The notes under the pieces: model-generated
Database searches by the model: none
What the model saw: the letters and a program-made list of their open reading frames with translations, nothing else
What the model was told of the DNA's origin: nothing
Assembly (NCBI GenBank): GCA_964641965.1
Contig: CAZXLD010000018.1
Span: 1-64,000, forward strand
Length of the DNA stretch: 64,000 nt
Source of the DNA: JAJDFU01 sp964641965
GTDB lineage: Bacteria; Bacteroidota; Bacteroidia; Chitinophagales; Saprospiraceae
Direction: 5' to 3'
Shown: piece by piece, positions 9,920-18,606 of the stretch
How the letters are laid out: each line of letters opens with the position of its first letter
How positions within the stretch are numbered: the first letter of the stretch is position 1
Program-made: the position numbers and the translations under genes

Positions 9920-11317
9920 ATGGTTACCGGAGTTATCCTTTGCTTCATACTTGGCTATCTCACTATTGTTTTTGAACATCCCCTGAAACTGGATAAAACA
10001 GTTCCCGCCTTGATGATGGCCTCCCTCTGTTGGGCTTTCCTGGCCATAGGATTCAATGGAGGTCAGCTTGCTGTCATCGATACTCACGAGCATGTGTTTA
10101 GTTTGATGGAGGATGCGCATATGAATCACGAGGAAGCGGAGGAAGGCTTCACCAATACCTTGCTGCATCACCTGGGGAAAACTGCAGAAATCCTGGTATT
10201 CCTTATCGGCGCTATGACCATCGTTGAAATCATTGATCTTCATCGAGGTTTCGATATTCTAAAAAGCTACGTACAAACCCGGAACAAGACCAAGCTCCTT
10301 TGGATTGTAGGTGTACTAGGGTTTATCCTGTCCGCTATCATCGACAATCTGACCGCTACCATTGTTCTGGTTACGCTACTGCGAAAACTGATTCCTGGCC
10401 GTACAGAACGGATCTGGTATGTTTCTCTCATTGTAATCGCAGCCAATGCTGGAGGGGCCTGGTCGCCGATCGGAGATGTGACTACCACGATGCTCTGGAT
10501 CGGCAATAAAGTGACTACCCTTGGCCTTATCGAGAATTTGGTCATTCCATCTATAGTGTGTTTCATTATTCCATTCGCTATTGCTTCTTTCACGAAGGTG
10601 TTCAAAGGTGAACTTCAAGTTGATGATGCATCTGCCATGGAATCTCAGCCCTTGCTTAGCAGCAGGACCATGCTCTACTTGGGCTTGGGTGGGATTGTAT
10701 TTGTGCCCATCTTTAAAACCTTCACCCACCTGCCCCCCTACCTGGGTATGATGTTGAGTTTGGGTGTCGTTTGGCTGGTTTCCGAATACATCCGCCCGGT
10801 GGACAACTTTACCGAAGAACAGCGCCATCATTATTCTGCTCACCGGGCTCTTGCCAAAATCGAGATGTCCAGTATTTTATTCTTCCTGGGTATCCTGATG
10901 GCGGTAGCCGCATTGGAAAGCCTGGTATTTGGTTCTGTAGAAACCGAGGAAGGAACTGTAATGGTAGGTACTCTGCGCTATGTGGCCGAATGGCTGGATA
11001 CAATCATTCCAAGCCAAGATCTGGTGGTCATTCTGCTTGGGGTTGCCTCCGCCATCATCGACAACGTACCACTGGTGGCAGCCTCTATGGGCATGTACGA
11101 TGCCATGACGGATTCCAAATTATGGCACTTCATTGCCTATGCAGCAGGGACTGGCGGCAGTATGTTAATCATCGGCTCTGCAGCGGGCGTAGCCGCCATG
11201 GGAATGGAGCGAATCGATTTCATTTGGTACCTCCGTAAGATTTCCTGGCTAGCAGCCATTGGATTTTTAGCCGGTGCTGGAGTTTATCTGCTCATATCCC
11301 CTTTCCTGCATTCGTAG
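9920..11317 (+). CDS. nhaD: NhaD-type Na+/H+ antiporter
   Basis: About 465 aa with roughly 12 hydrophobic membrane segments. The segments IIDNLTATIVLVTLLRKL, NAGGAWSPIGDVTTTMLW and the second half ASAIIDNVPLVAASMGMY are characteristic of NhaD (ion transporter superfamily). The paired IIDN motifs reflect the inverted repeat fold, with acidic residues for cation binding. It exchanges external H+ for internal Na+ in salt/alkali homeostasis, consistent with a marine or saline habitat. I chose ATG at 9920 over an in-frame TTG three bases earlier. A His/Glu-rich loop near residues 50-70 (MEDAHMNHEEAEEG) may face the medium. Confidence 0.9.
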   Translation: MVTGVILCFILGYLTIVFEHPLKLDKTVPALMMASLCWAFLAIGFNGGQLAVIDTHEHVFSLMEDAHMNHEEAEEGFTNTLLHHLGKTAEILVFLIGAMTIVEIIDLHRGFDILKSYVQTRNKTKLLWIVGVLGFILSAIIDNLTATIVLVTLLRKLIPGRTERIWYVSLIVIAANAGGAWSPIGDVTTTMLWIGNKVTTLGLIENLVIPSIVCFIIPFAIASFTKVFKGELQVDDASAMESQPLLSSRTMLYLGLGGIVFVPIFKTFTHLPPYLGMMLSLGVVWLVSEYIRPVDNFTEEQRHHYSAHRALAKIEMSSILFFLGILMAVAALESLVFGSVETEEGTVMVGTLRYVAEWLDTIIPSQDLVVILLGVASAIIDNVPLVAASMGMYDAMTDSKLWHFIAYAAGTGGSMLIIGSAAGVAAMGMERIDFIWYLRKISWLAAIGFLAGAGVYLLISPFLHS

Positions 11318-11428
11318 GCATACACTCAAGACTGGGAAAGGTCGAGTCAAGCCATACTTCTTGGACTTTTACCAGGTATTTTTTTCGGATTGCAACAACG
11401 GAAACCCTATTTTGCCGGCTGTAAAGAA

Positions 11429-11812
11429 ATGAAGGCTATGAAAAATGTGTGGGTTTTGACAAGCCTCGTAATCCTTTGTTCTGCTGCATGCAGCAAATTC
11501 AATGATAAGCTCCTTCTGGGTGAGTGGCAAGGGTCAAGCCTTGAAGAAGAAGGAGCTGTCCTACCCATCAACGCCAATCAGATCCAACTTGTCTTTACGC
11601 CCAATGGGACCTATTCCTATACCAGTACTTTGAAGTACAAAGAAGCTGGAACGTACTACCTGGATGGGGACCTGCTATATAGAAGGGATACCCTGAATGC
11701 TGCCAGCAGAGAGATGCTGGTCGAAATACTACATCTGGACTCGGACTCTCTTCATTTTCGCATGCACGAAAATGGACGGGAGCGGGTCATGAAGTTGTTC
11801 AGGCAACCTTGA
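11429..11812 (+). CDS. Small lipocalin-like lipoprotein
   Basis: 127 aa. A lipoprotein signal peptide with lipobox CSAAC is followed by a compact domain: LLGEWQGSS, a strand pattern with LVFTPNGTYSYTST, AGTYYLDGD, and LHLDSDSLHFR. This pattern is typical of short Bacteroidota 'lipocalin-like' lipoproteins of unknown ligand. The start at 11429 (MKAMKN) gives a normal signal peptide; 11438 is also possible and would place GAAGG upstream. The longer reading frame from TTG 11390 would spoil the signal peptide. It ends six bases before the stop of the convergent DUF4403 gene. Confidence 0.6.
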   Translation: MKAMKNVWVLTSLVILCSAACSKFNDKLLLGEWQGSSLEEEGAVLPINANQIQLVFTPNGTYSYTSTLKYKEAGTYYLDGDLLYRRDTLNAASREMLVEILHLDSDSLHFRMHENGRERVMKLFRQP

Positions 11813-11818
11813 ATCCAG

Positions 11819-13192
11819 TCAAAATTGTCGCAGATTCAGAGCTATATCTCCGGATAGGCCTACATCTACCACAATCGCATCCGCTGTAAGGAAAGTATCT
11901 TCTACTTCGAGTTTATTGACGGTAGCCCCCAGATCGATACCTTCCTCGATTTCAATCTCGTCTAATTGATTTTGCAGCAGCTCCTTCCATTCGGTCAGGT
12001 TGGAATCCAGGAAGAAATCCAGTTCCTTTTGCATTCGATCTAGGAGGGTACTTTTCATAACCCAGCCTGCGGTTTTGTGTAGAAAGTTTTTGGTCTTCAA
12101 GGTATAATCCAAGTCCTTGAGAACAATGCGATTTCCTTTTTCGCGGTACATAGGCTTCCCACTCAGTTCTACTTTCCCGGTATAGCTACCAGACATATCG
12201 GCACTTACAATGAGTTTATCCTTTTCACCGTACAAGGAAAGCGCATCAATTTTTACAGATCGTTTTCCTGCGCTAAACTCTTCCTCCAGCAAGTTTTCGC
12301 GAGCAATAGCTTCGGCTTCTTCATAAGGCAAGGCAGTGCGCACAAAGAGGGAAAAGCCGGTTGGCTCGCCCTGGTCTTCGATAAATTCCAGAGGGGGAAG
12401 AGGGGCGTGTTTGAATAGAGAATCCGGTTTCGGCCCCACCTGTACAAATGGATTACAAGTGGCTTGCAGGATCATCTTGAGCTGCCGATCCGTAGTGCTA
12501 ATGGGTGTAATGGCCAGATTACGCGGGTTGGCGATCATCCAGGCAGATAATTCTTCTTCCAGAAGCACCGGTTCACGAATGACATTCCAGGCTTCGGTAA
12601 TCCAGTCTCGCAGGGGTACATTTTCCCGGACCTGCTGATCAATTAGCCGAGCGACTTCCTGTTTTCCAAACTGAATCACCCAATCGGCCACCAGGCTTCC
12701 TGGCAGCGAAACAAAACCGACTTTTAACTTGGGTTCCTTCAGCCAGTTGTATTGGCTCAGGGTAGTTTGGGTAGCCAGGTTCCAGGTGCTATCAATCTCA
12801 TATTGAGTAGAAAAATCCAGCTCAATTTCTCCAATAGCTTGCAAAGTAGTGACCGTTGCGTCGTAAGCCAGATCCAGCGCCAGAGGCAAACGATAATTCA
12901 ATTGGCTGCCGTCAACTGAAAGATACAAGGTGCCCAATTTTTTTACTTGCACCTCCAGGTCTCCATCAGAGAAATTTCCACCCTCAGCTTGCAATAGTGT
13001 ATCCAGTTGTTGATCCAATAGCTGCCCCAGTGAATCCAGATGAGCGGTTAGAGGTAGCCTAATGATCGATTCCTTTGGCGTGTAAGGAAGATATTCTTCC
13101 ATGGATTGCTTTCCTTGTGGAGATTTACACGACTGATTAATACCAGCCAATACACAAAGAAATATAATAACGACCTGGATTCGGACGTACAT
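11819..13192 (-). CDS. DUF4403 family lipoprotein
   Basis: 457 aa. The N-terminal signal peptide ends with the lipobox INQSC. The remainder matches the DUF4403 pattern: a beta-rich N-terminal half (IIRLPLTAHLDSLG, LGTLYLSVDGSQLNYRLPL), an amphipathic segment around WVIQFGKQEVARLIDQQV, a central WNVIREP and VGPKPDSLF, and a second similar half ending SGDIALNLRQF. The family's function is not established; the fold suggests a lipid-binding or tubular-lipid-type protein at the outer membrane (inference). It is convergent with the small lipoprotein to its left and divergent from the PDZ gene to its right. Confidence 0.75.
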   Translation of the reverse strand: MYVRIQVVIIFLCVLAGINQSCKSPQGKQSMEEYLPYTPKESIIRLPLTAHLDSLGQLLDQQLDTLLQAEGGNFSDGDLEVQVKKLGTLYLSVDGSQLNYRLPLALDLAYDATVTTLQAIGEIELDFSTQYEIDSTWNLATQTTLSQYNWLKEPKLKVGFVSLPGSLVADWVIQFGKQEVARLIDQQVRENVPLRDWITEAWNVIREPVLLEEELSAWMIANPRNLAITPISTTDRQLKMILQATCNPFVQVGPKPDSLFKHAPLPPLEFIEDQGEPTGFSLFVRTALPYEEAEAIARENLLEEEFSAGKRSVKIDALSLYGEKDKLIVSADMSGSYTGKVELSGKPMYREKGNRIVLKDLDYTLKTKNFLHKTAGWVMKSTLLDRMQKELDFFLDSNLTEWKELLQNQLDEIEIEEGIDLGATVNKLEVEDTFLTADAIVVDVGLSGDIALNLRQF

Positions 13193-13338
13193 AGAGAAGT
13201 ATTTTTAAGCGGAATAATTGCAGCTACAGACGCCACAAAAATGCTATAAATTTAAATATCAAGCATTCCTTTTACACCAAATCGAAAGATGCAACCCATG
13301 AACAGCCCGATTGTCTTTATTTGAAACGGATTTACACA

Positions 13339-15057
13339 ATGACTTACAAATTAGGAAGTATTCTCATCGTATTCCTGGGCAGTTGTAGTCTGGCATTAGC
13401 GCAAGGAAGTGCCTTCCTGGGGATCGAATACGATCAACTATCCCAAGGAAAATTGCGTGCGCTAAACATCAAAGAGCCGAATGGAAGCTACATCACAAAT
13501 ATACTGGGAAACTCCACCGCAGATAACGCCGGCTTACAACCGATGGATTATCTGTTTGGAATCGATGACAAACGGACCAGTAGGTTCAAAGATATTGGTG
13601 ATTTACTTCGGTCGTATAAAACGGGGGACCGGGCAACCTTGCATTATTATCGAAAAGGGAAACCCCAAAGCGCATACGCCACATTTGTCTCTCGCAACCA
13701 AACCTATCGGAAAGATACCCCGGATGAAAATGCTTTTTTGGGCGTTAGCCCTCACTCCAACAACAATGGCGATGAACTCGGCATGCGCGTATCCGTAGTG
13801 CGCAACTCTACTGCACAGGTAATGGGTGTCCGAAGTGGAGATATTATTTTAGCCCTCAACGGATATCCTATTGTCAACTGGGTCGATATATCTCTGGCTA
13901 TGAAGTTATTTCGGCCGGGCGAGACCGTTGCTGTCGATCTGGAACGCGAGGGGCAGCGCAAAACCTTGAAGTCTATCCTCTTAAGCGAAGAGGAACGCGA
14001 GGCGCTCTCCAATTGTAGGGATTGCGAAAATAAAAAGGCGTACCTCGGATTTTATTCCGATCGACCATCCCGGCGAAAAGCAGAGCGACTGGGGTTTGAT
14101 AATCCTTATGGAGTATATATTTCCAAAGTAATTCCGGGAACCGCAGCTGAAAAATATGACCTGCAACCGTTTGACTACATCTACGGAGTCGATGAGTACC
14201 GGGTGGGAAAGGAACAAAGCATCACCAGCATTTTCTCCAAATATTATGCCGGGGAAAAAGCCACGCTATACATTGTTCGAAAAGGCAAAAACCAAAAACT
14301 CCCGATCGTATTTGGTCAGCGCTCGGATAGCGACGAAGACTACAATGGTGACCCCTGCGAGAAACCCTTTTTGGGAGTACAGCAAGCATATGGCCAAAAC
14401 GAACGGGGCGTGCAAGTCAATCCAGTTCGAAATTCAACTGCTGAAGCCATGGGAATCGAGGATGGAGATATTATCACCGAGATCAATGGCTATCCTATGA
14501 TCGACTGGGAAGATATTACCATAGCCTTGGGAATGGTTCAAGCAGGAGACCAGGTAGAGGTAACCTGGTTGCACAATGGGGCTAGGAACGCTAAAACGCT
14601 GCCCATAAAGTCATCTTGTGACACCAAAGGCTCTTCCAGAAGTAGTCAAATATATATTGACGAGGACGACAAGCAGGTGATGACTTTCTCCGATCAAAGT
14701 TTAAAGGGGATGCATACCCGATTATCCACCCTTTCTGAACAACAGGTTCAGGAGGTCAACTCCAGACTGGATCTCAATTTATCCGAAGAGGTTTCGTTAA
14801 AAGTAGATAAGTTCAGTCTGGTAATGGATAGAGGCCAGGATGAATACCGGATCCAATTCAGCCTTCCGGAAAAAGGAAATACCCAGCTTCGATTATTCAA
14901 TGACAAAGGCAGGGTGGTATATGCTTACGACCTGGGCGAATTTGTTGGTGATTTCTCTGATCGTATAGACATTTCCTCTAATGGTCCCGGAGTTTATTTT
15001 TTGGAAATTTTACAAGACAGGGAAAGCAGTGTCTATGAAATAGAGCTGCGAAACTAG
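13339..15057 (+). CDS. Secreted protein with four PDZ domains and T9SS-like C-terminal strand region
   Basis: About 572 aa. Signal peptide residues 1-22 end LALAQ|G. Four PDZ domains follow at roughly 25-115, 130-215, 235-335 and 345-425. Each starts with an [AP][FY]LG motif and carries the carboxylate-binding-loop position. PDZ 1 and 3 share GLQPMDYLFGID / DLQPFDYIYGVD, and PDZ 2 and 4 share VRNSTA..MG...GDII..NGYP, so the module arose by duplicating a two-PDZ unit. There is no protease domain. The C-terminal 70 residues (LRLFNDKGRVVYAYDLG, GPGVYFLEI) resemble a T9SS type-A sorting domain, although the terminal repeat is atypical. I prefer ATG 13339 because it gives a clean signal peptide. 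Likely a secreted or periplasmic scaffold; partner unknown. Confidence 0.72.
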   Translation: MTYKLGSILIVFLGSCSLALAQGSAFLGIEYDQLSQGKLRALNIKEPNGSYITNILGNSTADNAGLQPMDYLFGIDDKRTSRFKDIGDLLRSYKTGDRATLHYYRKGKPQSAYATFVSRNQTYRKDTPDENAFLGVSPHSNNNGDELGMRVSVVRNSTAQVMGVRSGDIILALNGYPIVNWVDISLAMKLFRPGETVAVDLEREGQRKTLKSILLSEEEREALSNCRDCENKKAYLGFYSDRPSRRKAERLGFDNPYGVYISKVIPGTAAEKYDLQPFDYIYGVDEYRVGKEQSITSIFSKYYAGEKATLYIVRKGKNQKLPIVFGQRSDSDEDYNGDPCEKPFLGVQQAYGQNERGVQVNPVRNSTAEAMGIEDGDIITEINGYPMIDWEDITIALGMVQAGDQVEVTWLHNGARNAKTLPIKSSCDTKGSSRSSQIYIDEDDKQVMTFSDQSLKGMHTRLSTLSEQQVQEVNSRLDLNLSEEVSLKVDKFSLVMDRGQDEYRIQFSLPEKGNTQLRLFNDKGRVVYAYDLGEFVGDFSDRIDISSNGPGVYFLEILQDRESSVYEIELRN

Positions 15058-15108
15058 GTAATCCAACAGGGTGTACCCTACCCTTTTTTGGGTAGCAGGC
15101 AGAAAGAG

Positions 15109-15149
15109 AACGGCCACTTCTTTGCAAAGGAGCGGCCGTTTTATATTTT
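15109..15149 (+). terminator. Rho-independent terminator after the PDZ gene
   Basis: AACGGCC (15109-15115) pairs with GGCCGTT (15134-15140); the inner bases extend the stem (CTTCTTT against AAGGAG), and TTATATTTT follows. A smaller palindrome, CTACCC-T6-GGGTAG, lies just before it at 15078-15095. Together they separate the PDZ gene from the BNR gene. Confidence 0.7.
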
Positions 15150-15181
15150 GCAGACTATCAGTAGTTCAAAATTTTTCTTTA

Positions 15182-18100
15182 ATGAATCGGAATACCTTAT
15201 TATTCATTTTTGTCTGTTGTCTAACAGCCACCTTTGGGCCGACCATCGACCTGCAAGGCCAGGTTACCTACTCAGACTCTCTCTACAATGCATTGGAATG
15301 GAGGAATGTGGGGCCTTTTAGAGGAGGCCGCTCCTGTACCGTTACCGGAGTGCCAGGCCATCCTAATCTGTTTTACTTTGGTGGCACCGGCGGCGGCGTT
15401 TGGAGGACTACCGACGGTGGAAACACCTGGAAAAATATTTCAGATGGTTACTTTGGCGGCTCCATTGGAGCAGTCGCCGTATCGGAATATGACCCTAACG
15501 TGATCTACGTGGGAGGCGGCGAAAAGACCGTGCGAGGGAATGTGAGTTTCGGCTACGGCGTATGGAAATCCGTAGATGCCGGCAAGACCTGGACCAACAT
15601 GGGGTTAAACCAGTCTCGCCATATTGGACGAATTCGCATCCACCCCAAAAATCCGGATGTCGTATTTGCTGCTGTGATGGGCGACTTGTTCAAAGGCACA
15701 GAAGAACGGGGGGTGTACCGTTCTATGGATGGTGGTTCCACCTGGGAAAAGGTGCTATTTACCAATGAAGATGCCGGAGCAGTAGATCTTACTTTTGATC
15801 CGACTAATCCAAGGATCCTTTTTGCGAGCACCTGGCGTATCCGTCGTACCCCTTACAGCCTGGAAAGCGGAGGTGAAGGCTCTGCGCTATGGAAAAGTAC
15901 GGATGGTGGAGATACCTGGACCAACCTGATGGAAAAGGAAGGCATGCCAAAAGGACCGGTTGGAATTATTGGCGTTACCGTTTCACCTGCCAATCCGAAC
16001 CGGGTCTGGGCCATTATTGAAAATAAGGACGGCGGCGTATTCCGTTCAGATGACGGTGGAGACACCTGGTCCAAGACCAACTCCAGCCGAGCCTTGCGCC
16101 AACGCGCCTGGTATTACTCCCGGATCTATGCCGATACCAAGGATGAAAATGTGGTATATGTGATGAACGTGCGTTACCACAAGAGTACCGACGGGGGTAA
16201 AACCTTTACCCCTAATGGCGCGCCGCATGGAGATCACCACGATCTCTGGATCGCCCCGGAAGATCCACAACGAATGGTTATAGGCGACGACGGCGGTGCC
16301 CAAGTTAGTTTTGATGGAGGTGAAAACTGGACGACCTATTACAACCAACCAACGGCGCAATTCTACAGGGTCACCACAGATAATCATTTCCCCTATCGCA
16401 TCTATGCTGCTCAGCAGGATAACAGTACCGTCCGAATCGCCCATCGGACCTCCGGCTCCTCGATTGGAGAGCGGGACTGGCAACCCACTGCCGGGGGCGA
16501 AAGTGCCCATTTGGCAATCGATCCACTGGACAACGATATCGTATATGGTGGAAGCTATGGGGGATTCTTAACCCGTGTAAACCATACAACTGAACAGATG
16601 CAGGGTATCAATGTATGGCCAGATAATCCGATGGGGTACGGAGCAGAAGGTATGAAATACCGATTTCAGTGGAATTTCCCCATTTTCTTCTCTCCGCACA
16701 ATCCGAAAAAACTGTACACCGCTTCCAATCACCTGCATGTAAGCACGAATGGCGGCCAAAGCTGGGAAATTATAAGTCCCGACCTGACTCGGAATGACAG
16801 TACGAAGCTGAAGTCCTCCGGTGGCCCGATTACCCAGGATAATACAGGTGTAGAATACTACTGTACCATATTTGCTGCCTGCGAAAGTCCTTATGAGGAA
16901 GGGTTGATCTGGACCGGTTCTGACGACGGCCTCTTGCACATCAGTCGCGATGGAGGAGAAAACTGGGAAAATGTGACGCCTGCCGGCATGCCGGAATGGA
17001 TGATGATCAATAGCATTGATCCCGACCCATTCACCAAGGGAGGTGCCTATGTGGCAGGTACCCGCTACAAGCTGGGTGATTATACCCCTTACCTGTATCG
17101 TACCAAGGATTACGGAAAAACCTGGACGCTAATCACCACAGGTATCGATGAAGAACACTTTACCCGCGTTGTCCGTGCAGATCCGGAGCGCGAAGGCCTG
17201 CTGTATGCGGGTACGGAGACCGGTATGTATATCAGCTTTGACGATGGAGCCCAATGGGAAGCTTTCCAGCTCAACCTGCCTATTGTTCCGATTACCGATC
17301 TGGCGGTTAAAAACAACAATCTGATTGCTGCCACCCAAGGTCGAAGCCTTTGGATGATTGACGATCTGACTCCGCTCCACCAATTGTCGGATGCCGTGGC
17401 GGCAAGTGATTATTATTTGTATAAGCCCATGGAAAGTTACCGCATGTCCGGAGGGCAGCGCAGGAATAGTGTAACGGCCGGTATGAACCATCCGGGAGGC
17501 GTAATGATTCATTTTTTTCTGAAGGACTTACCAGAGAAAAAAGAGGAGGTTCGCATAACACTTATGGAGGAGGATGGAACAGAAATTCGGACCTATTCCA
17601 GCACTGCCAAAGAGCGAAACGAAAAACTGCCCGATCTGAAAAAGGGGGGCAATCGCTTTGTGTGGAATATGCGCTATCCCAATGCCAAACGGTTTGACGG
17701 TATGATCCTATGGGCAGGAGGTAGTTTGCAAGGAGCTATGGCAGTTCCTGGTGAGTACAAAGTCCAACTCAAGGTTGGACAAGATAGCATGACTCAGTCG
17801 TTTACCATCTTGAAAGATCCTCGATCTGAAAGTACCATGGCGGACCTTCAAGCCCAATTTGACCTGATCCAGGGAATCAATGATAAGGTGAGTGAGGCTC
17901 ACGGTGCCATCATTGATATTCGTGATACACGCAAACAACTGAAGCACTTTACCGACCGATGGAAAGGTCAGGAAAACAAAAAGAAGTTAATCGCCAAGGC
18001 GGAAATGATCGACTCCATGATGACGGAGATCGAACAAAACCTGTACCAGACCAAAAACAGAAGTCGTCAGGATCCGCTTAACTTTCCGATTAAACTGACG

Positions 18101-18322
18101 GACAAACTGGGTGGTGTGGCTCGATTGGCATCTATGGGCAACTTTAAACCCACGGCTCAATCCTATAAAGTCAAAGAGGAATTGGAACAAGCGGTTGATC
18201 AGGAATTGGCTCGCTTTAACGAAATCAAATCCAACGATATCCCCGAATTCAACCAAATGGTGCGCGAACAAGCCATTGATGCTGTCATCCTGAAGGAGGC
18301 AGTCAAAAGTTCGGGCGACTAA
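15182..18322 (+). CDS. Large secreted BNR/VPS10-type beta-propeller protein
   Basis: About 1046 aa. The signal peptide ends near residues 20-25 (LTATFGP...LQGQ). At least six BNR/Asp-box motifs of the form S.DGG.TW follow (TTDGGNTWKN, SVDAGKTWTN, SMDGGSTWEK, STDGGDTWTN, SDDGGDTWSK, SFDGGENWTT, SRDGGENWEN). The first propeller opens with the family sequence LEWRNVGPFRGGRS. The last 300 residues are a beta-sandwich (RFVWNMRYP) and helical tail. Proteins of this architecture are common in Bacteroidota and are annotated as BNR-like or VPS10-domain glycosidase-like. No catalytic residues can be assigned, so the substrate is unknown. ATG 15182 is chosen because the longer frame from 15071 runs through the upstream terminator. 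Confidence 0.78.
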   Translation: MNRNTLLFIFVCCLTATFGPTIDLQGQVTYSDSLYNALEWRNVGPFRGGRSCTVTGVPGHPNLFYFGGTGGGVWRTTDGGNTWKNISDGYFGGSIGAVAVSEYDPNVIYVGGGEKTVRGNVSFGYGVWKSVDAGKTWTNMGLNQSRHIGRIRIHPKNPDVVFAAVMGDLFKGTEERGVYRSMDGGSTWEKVLFTNEDAGAVDLTFDPTNPRILFASTWRIRRTPYSLESGGEGSALWKSTDGGDTWTNLMEKEGMPKGPVGIIGVTVSPANPNRVWAIIENKDGGVFRSDDGGDTWSKTNSSRALRQRAWYYSRIYADTKDENVVYVMNVRYHKSTDGGKTFTPNGAPHGDHHDLWIAPEDPQRMVIGDDGGAQVSFDGGENWTTYYNQPTAQFYRVTTDNHFPYRIYAAQQDNSTVRIAHRTSGSSIGERDWQPTAGGESAHLAIDPLDNDIVYGGSYGGFLTRVNHTTEQMQGINVWPDNPMGYGAEGMKYRFQWNFPIFFSPHNPKKLYTASNHLHVSTNGGQSWEIISPDLTRNDSTKLKSSGGPITQDNTGVEYYCTIFAACESPYEEGLIWTGSDDGLLHISRDGGENWENVTPAGMPEWMMINSIDPDPFTKGGAYVAGTRYKLGDYTPYLYRTKDYGKTWTLITTGIDEEHFTRVVRADPEREGLLYAGTETGMYISFDDGAQWEAFQLNLPIVPITDLAVKNNNLIAATQGRSLWMIDDLTPLHQLSDAVAASDYYLYKPMESYRMSGGQRRNSVTAGMNHPGGVMIHFFLKDLPEKKEEVRITLMEEDGTEIRTYSSTAKERNEKLPDLKKGGNRFVWNMRYPNAKRFDGMILWAGGSLQGAMAVPGEYKVQLKVGQDSMTQSFTILKDPRSESTMADLQAQFDLIQGINDKVSEAHGAIIDIRDTRKQLKHFTDRWKGQENKKKLIAKAEMIDSMMTEIEQNLYQTKNRSRQDPLNFPIKLTDKLGGVARLASMGNFKPTAQSYKVKEELEQAVDQELARFNEIKSNDIPEFNQMVREQAIDAVILKEAVKSSGD

Positions 18323-18376
18323 CGCCAGGCTATGGGACTATAGTTTTGAGTTTTAGTTAGATTTGAAAGTGCTGGG

Positions 18377-18405
18377 ACGCTACCTTTGGGTAGCGTTTCT
18401 TTTTT
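18377..18405 (+). terminator. Rho-independent terminator after the BNR gene
   Basis: A perfect 8-bp stem ACGCTACC/GGTAGCGT with a TTTG loop is followed by TTCTTTTTT. It lies 55 bases after the stop codon. Confidence 0.85.
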
Positions 18406-18431
18406 GAATGATGATTTGAAAGGACTAACCA

Positions 18432-18494
18432 GGACCGGCGACCTTCAGTCGCCGATCTTTGGTAGGTGGTTCGGCGACTGAAGGTCGCCGGTCC
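18432..18494. repeat. 24-bp perfect inverted repeat with 15-bp spacer
   Basis: The arm at 18432-18455 is the exact reverse complement of the arm at 18471-18494. Each arm also contains an internal palindrome (GGCGAC...GTCGCC). The structure could fold as one 24-bp hairpin or two small ones. It lies between the converging BNR and TIR-FGE genes, with no poly-T run. REP-like element is my best description. Confidence 0.8.
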
Positions 18495-18527
18495 CATTTT
18501 CCGTAGCCTCAGGTGAAAAAATTTCGA

Positions 18528-18583
18528 CCCGACTCCGCTCCGCTACGTCGGGCATACTGACGCTCCGTACGGATGTCAGCATG
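18528..18583. repeat. Two adjacent hairpins just downstream of the TIR-FGE gene
   Basis: Hairpin 1 pairs CCCGAC (18528-18533) with GTCGGG (18547-18552). Hairpin 2 (18553-18583) is nested: CAT, CTGAC and TCCGTACGGA, then GTCAG and ATG, each pairing across the centre. The second begins 24 bases after the TIR-FGE stop codon when read on the minus strand. They could act as terminator-like structures or REP elements; a structural requirement downstream of a DGR variable region is a speculative alternative. Confidence 0.6.
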
Positions 18584-18606
18584 AATAAAATTCAAAAGCT
18601 AAAGGG

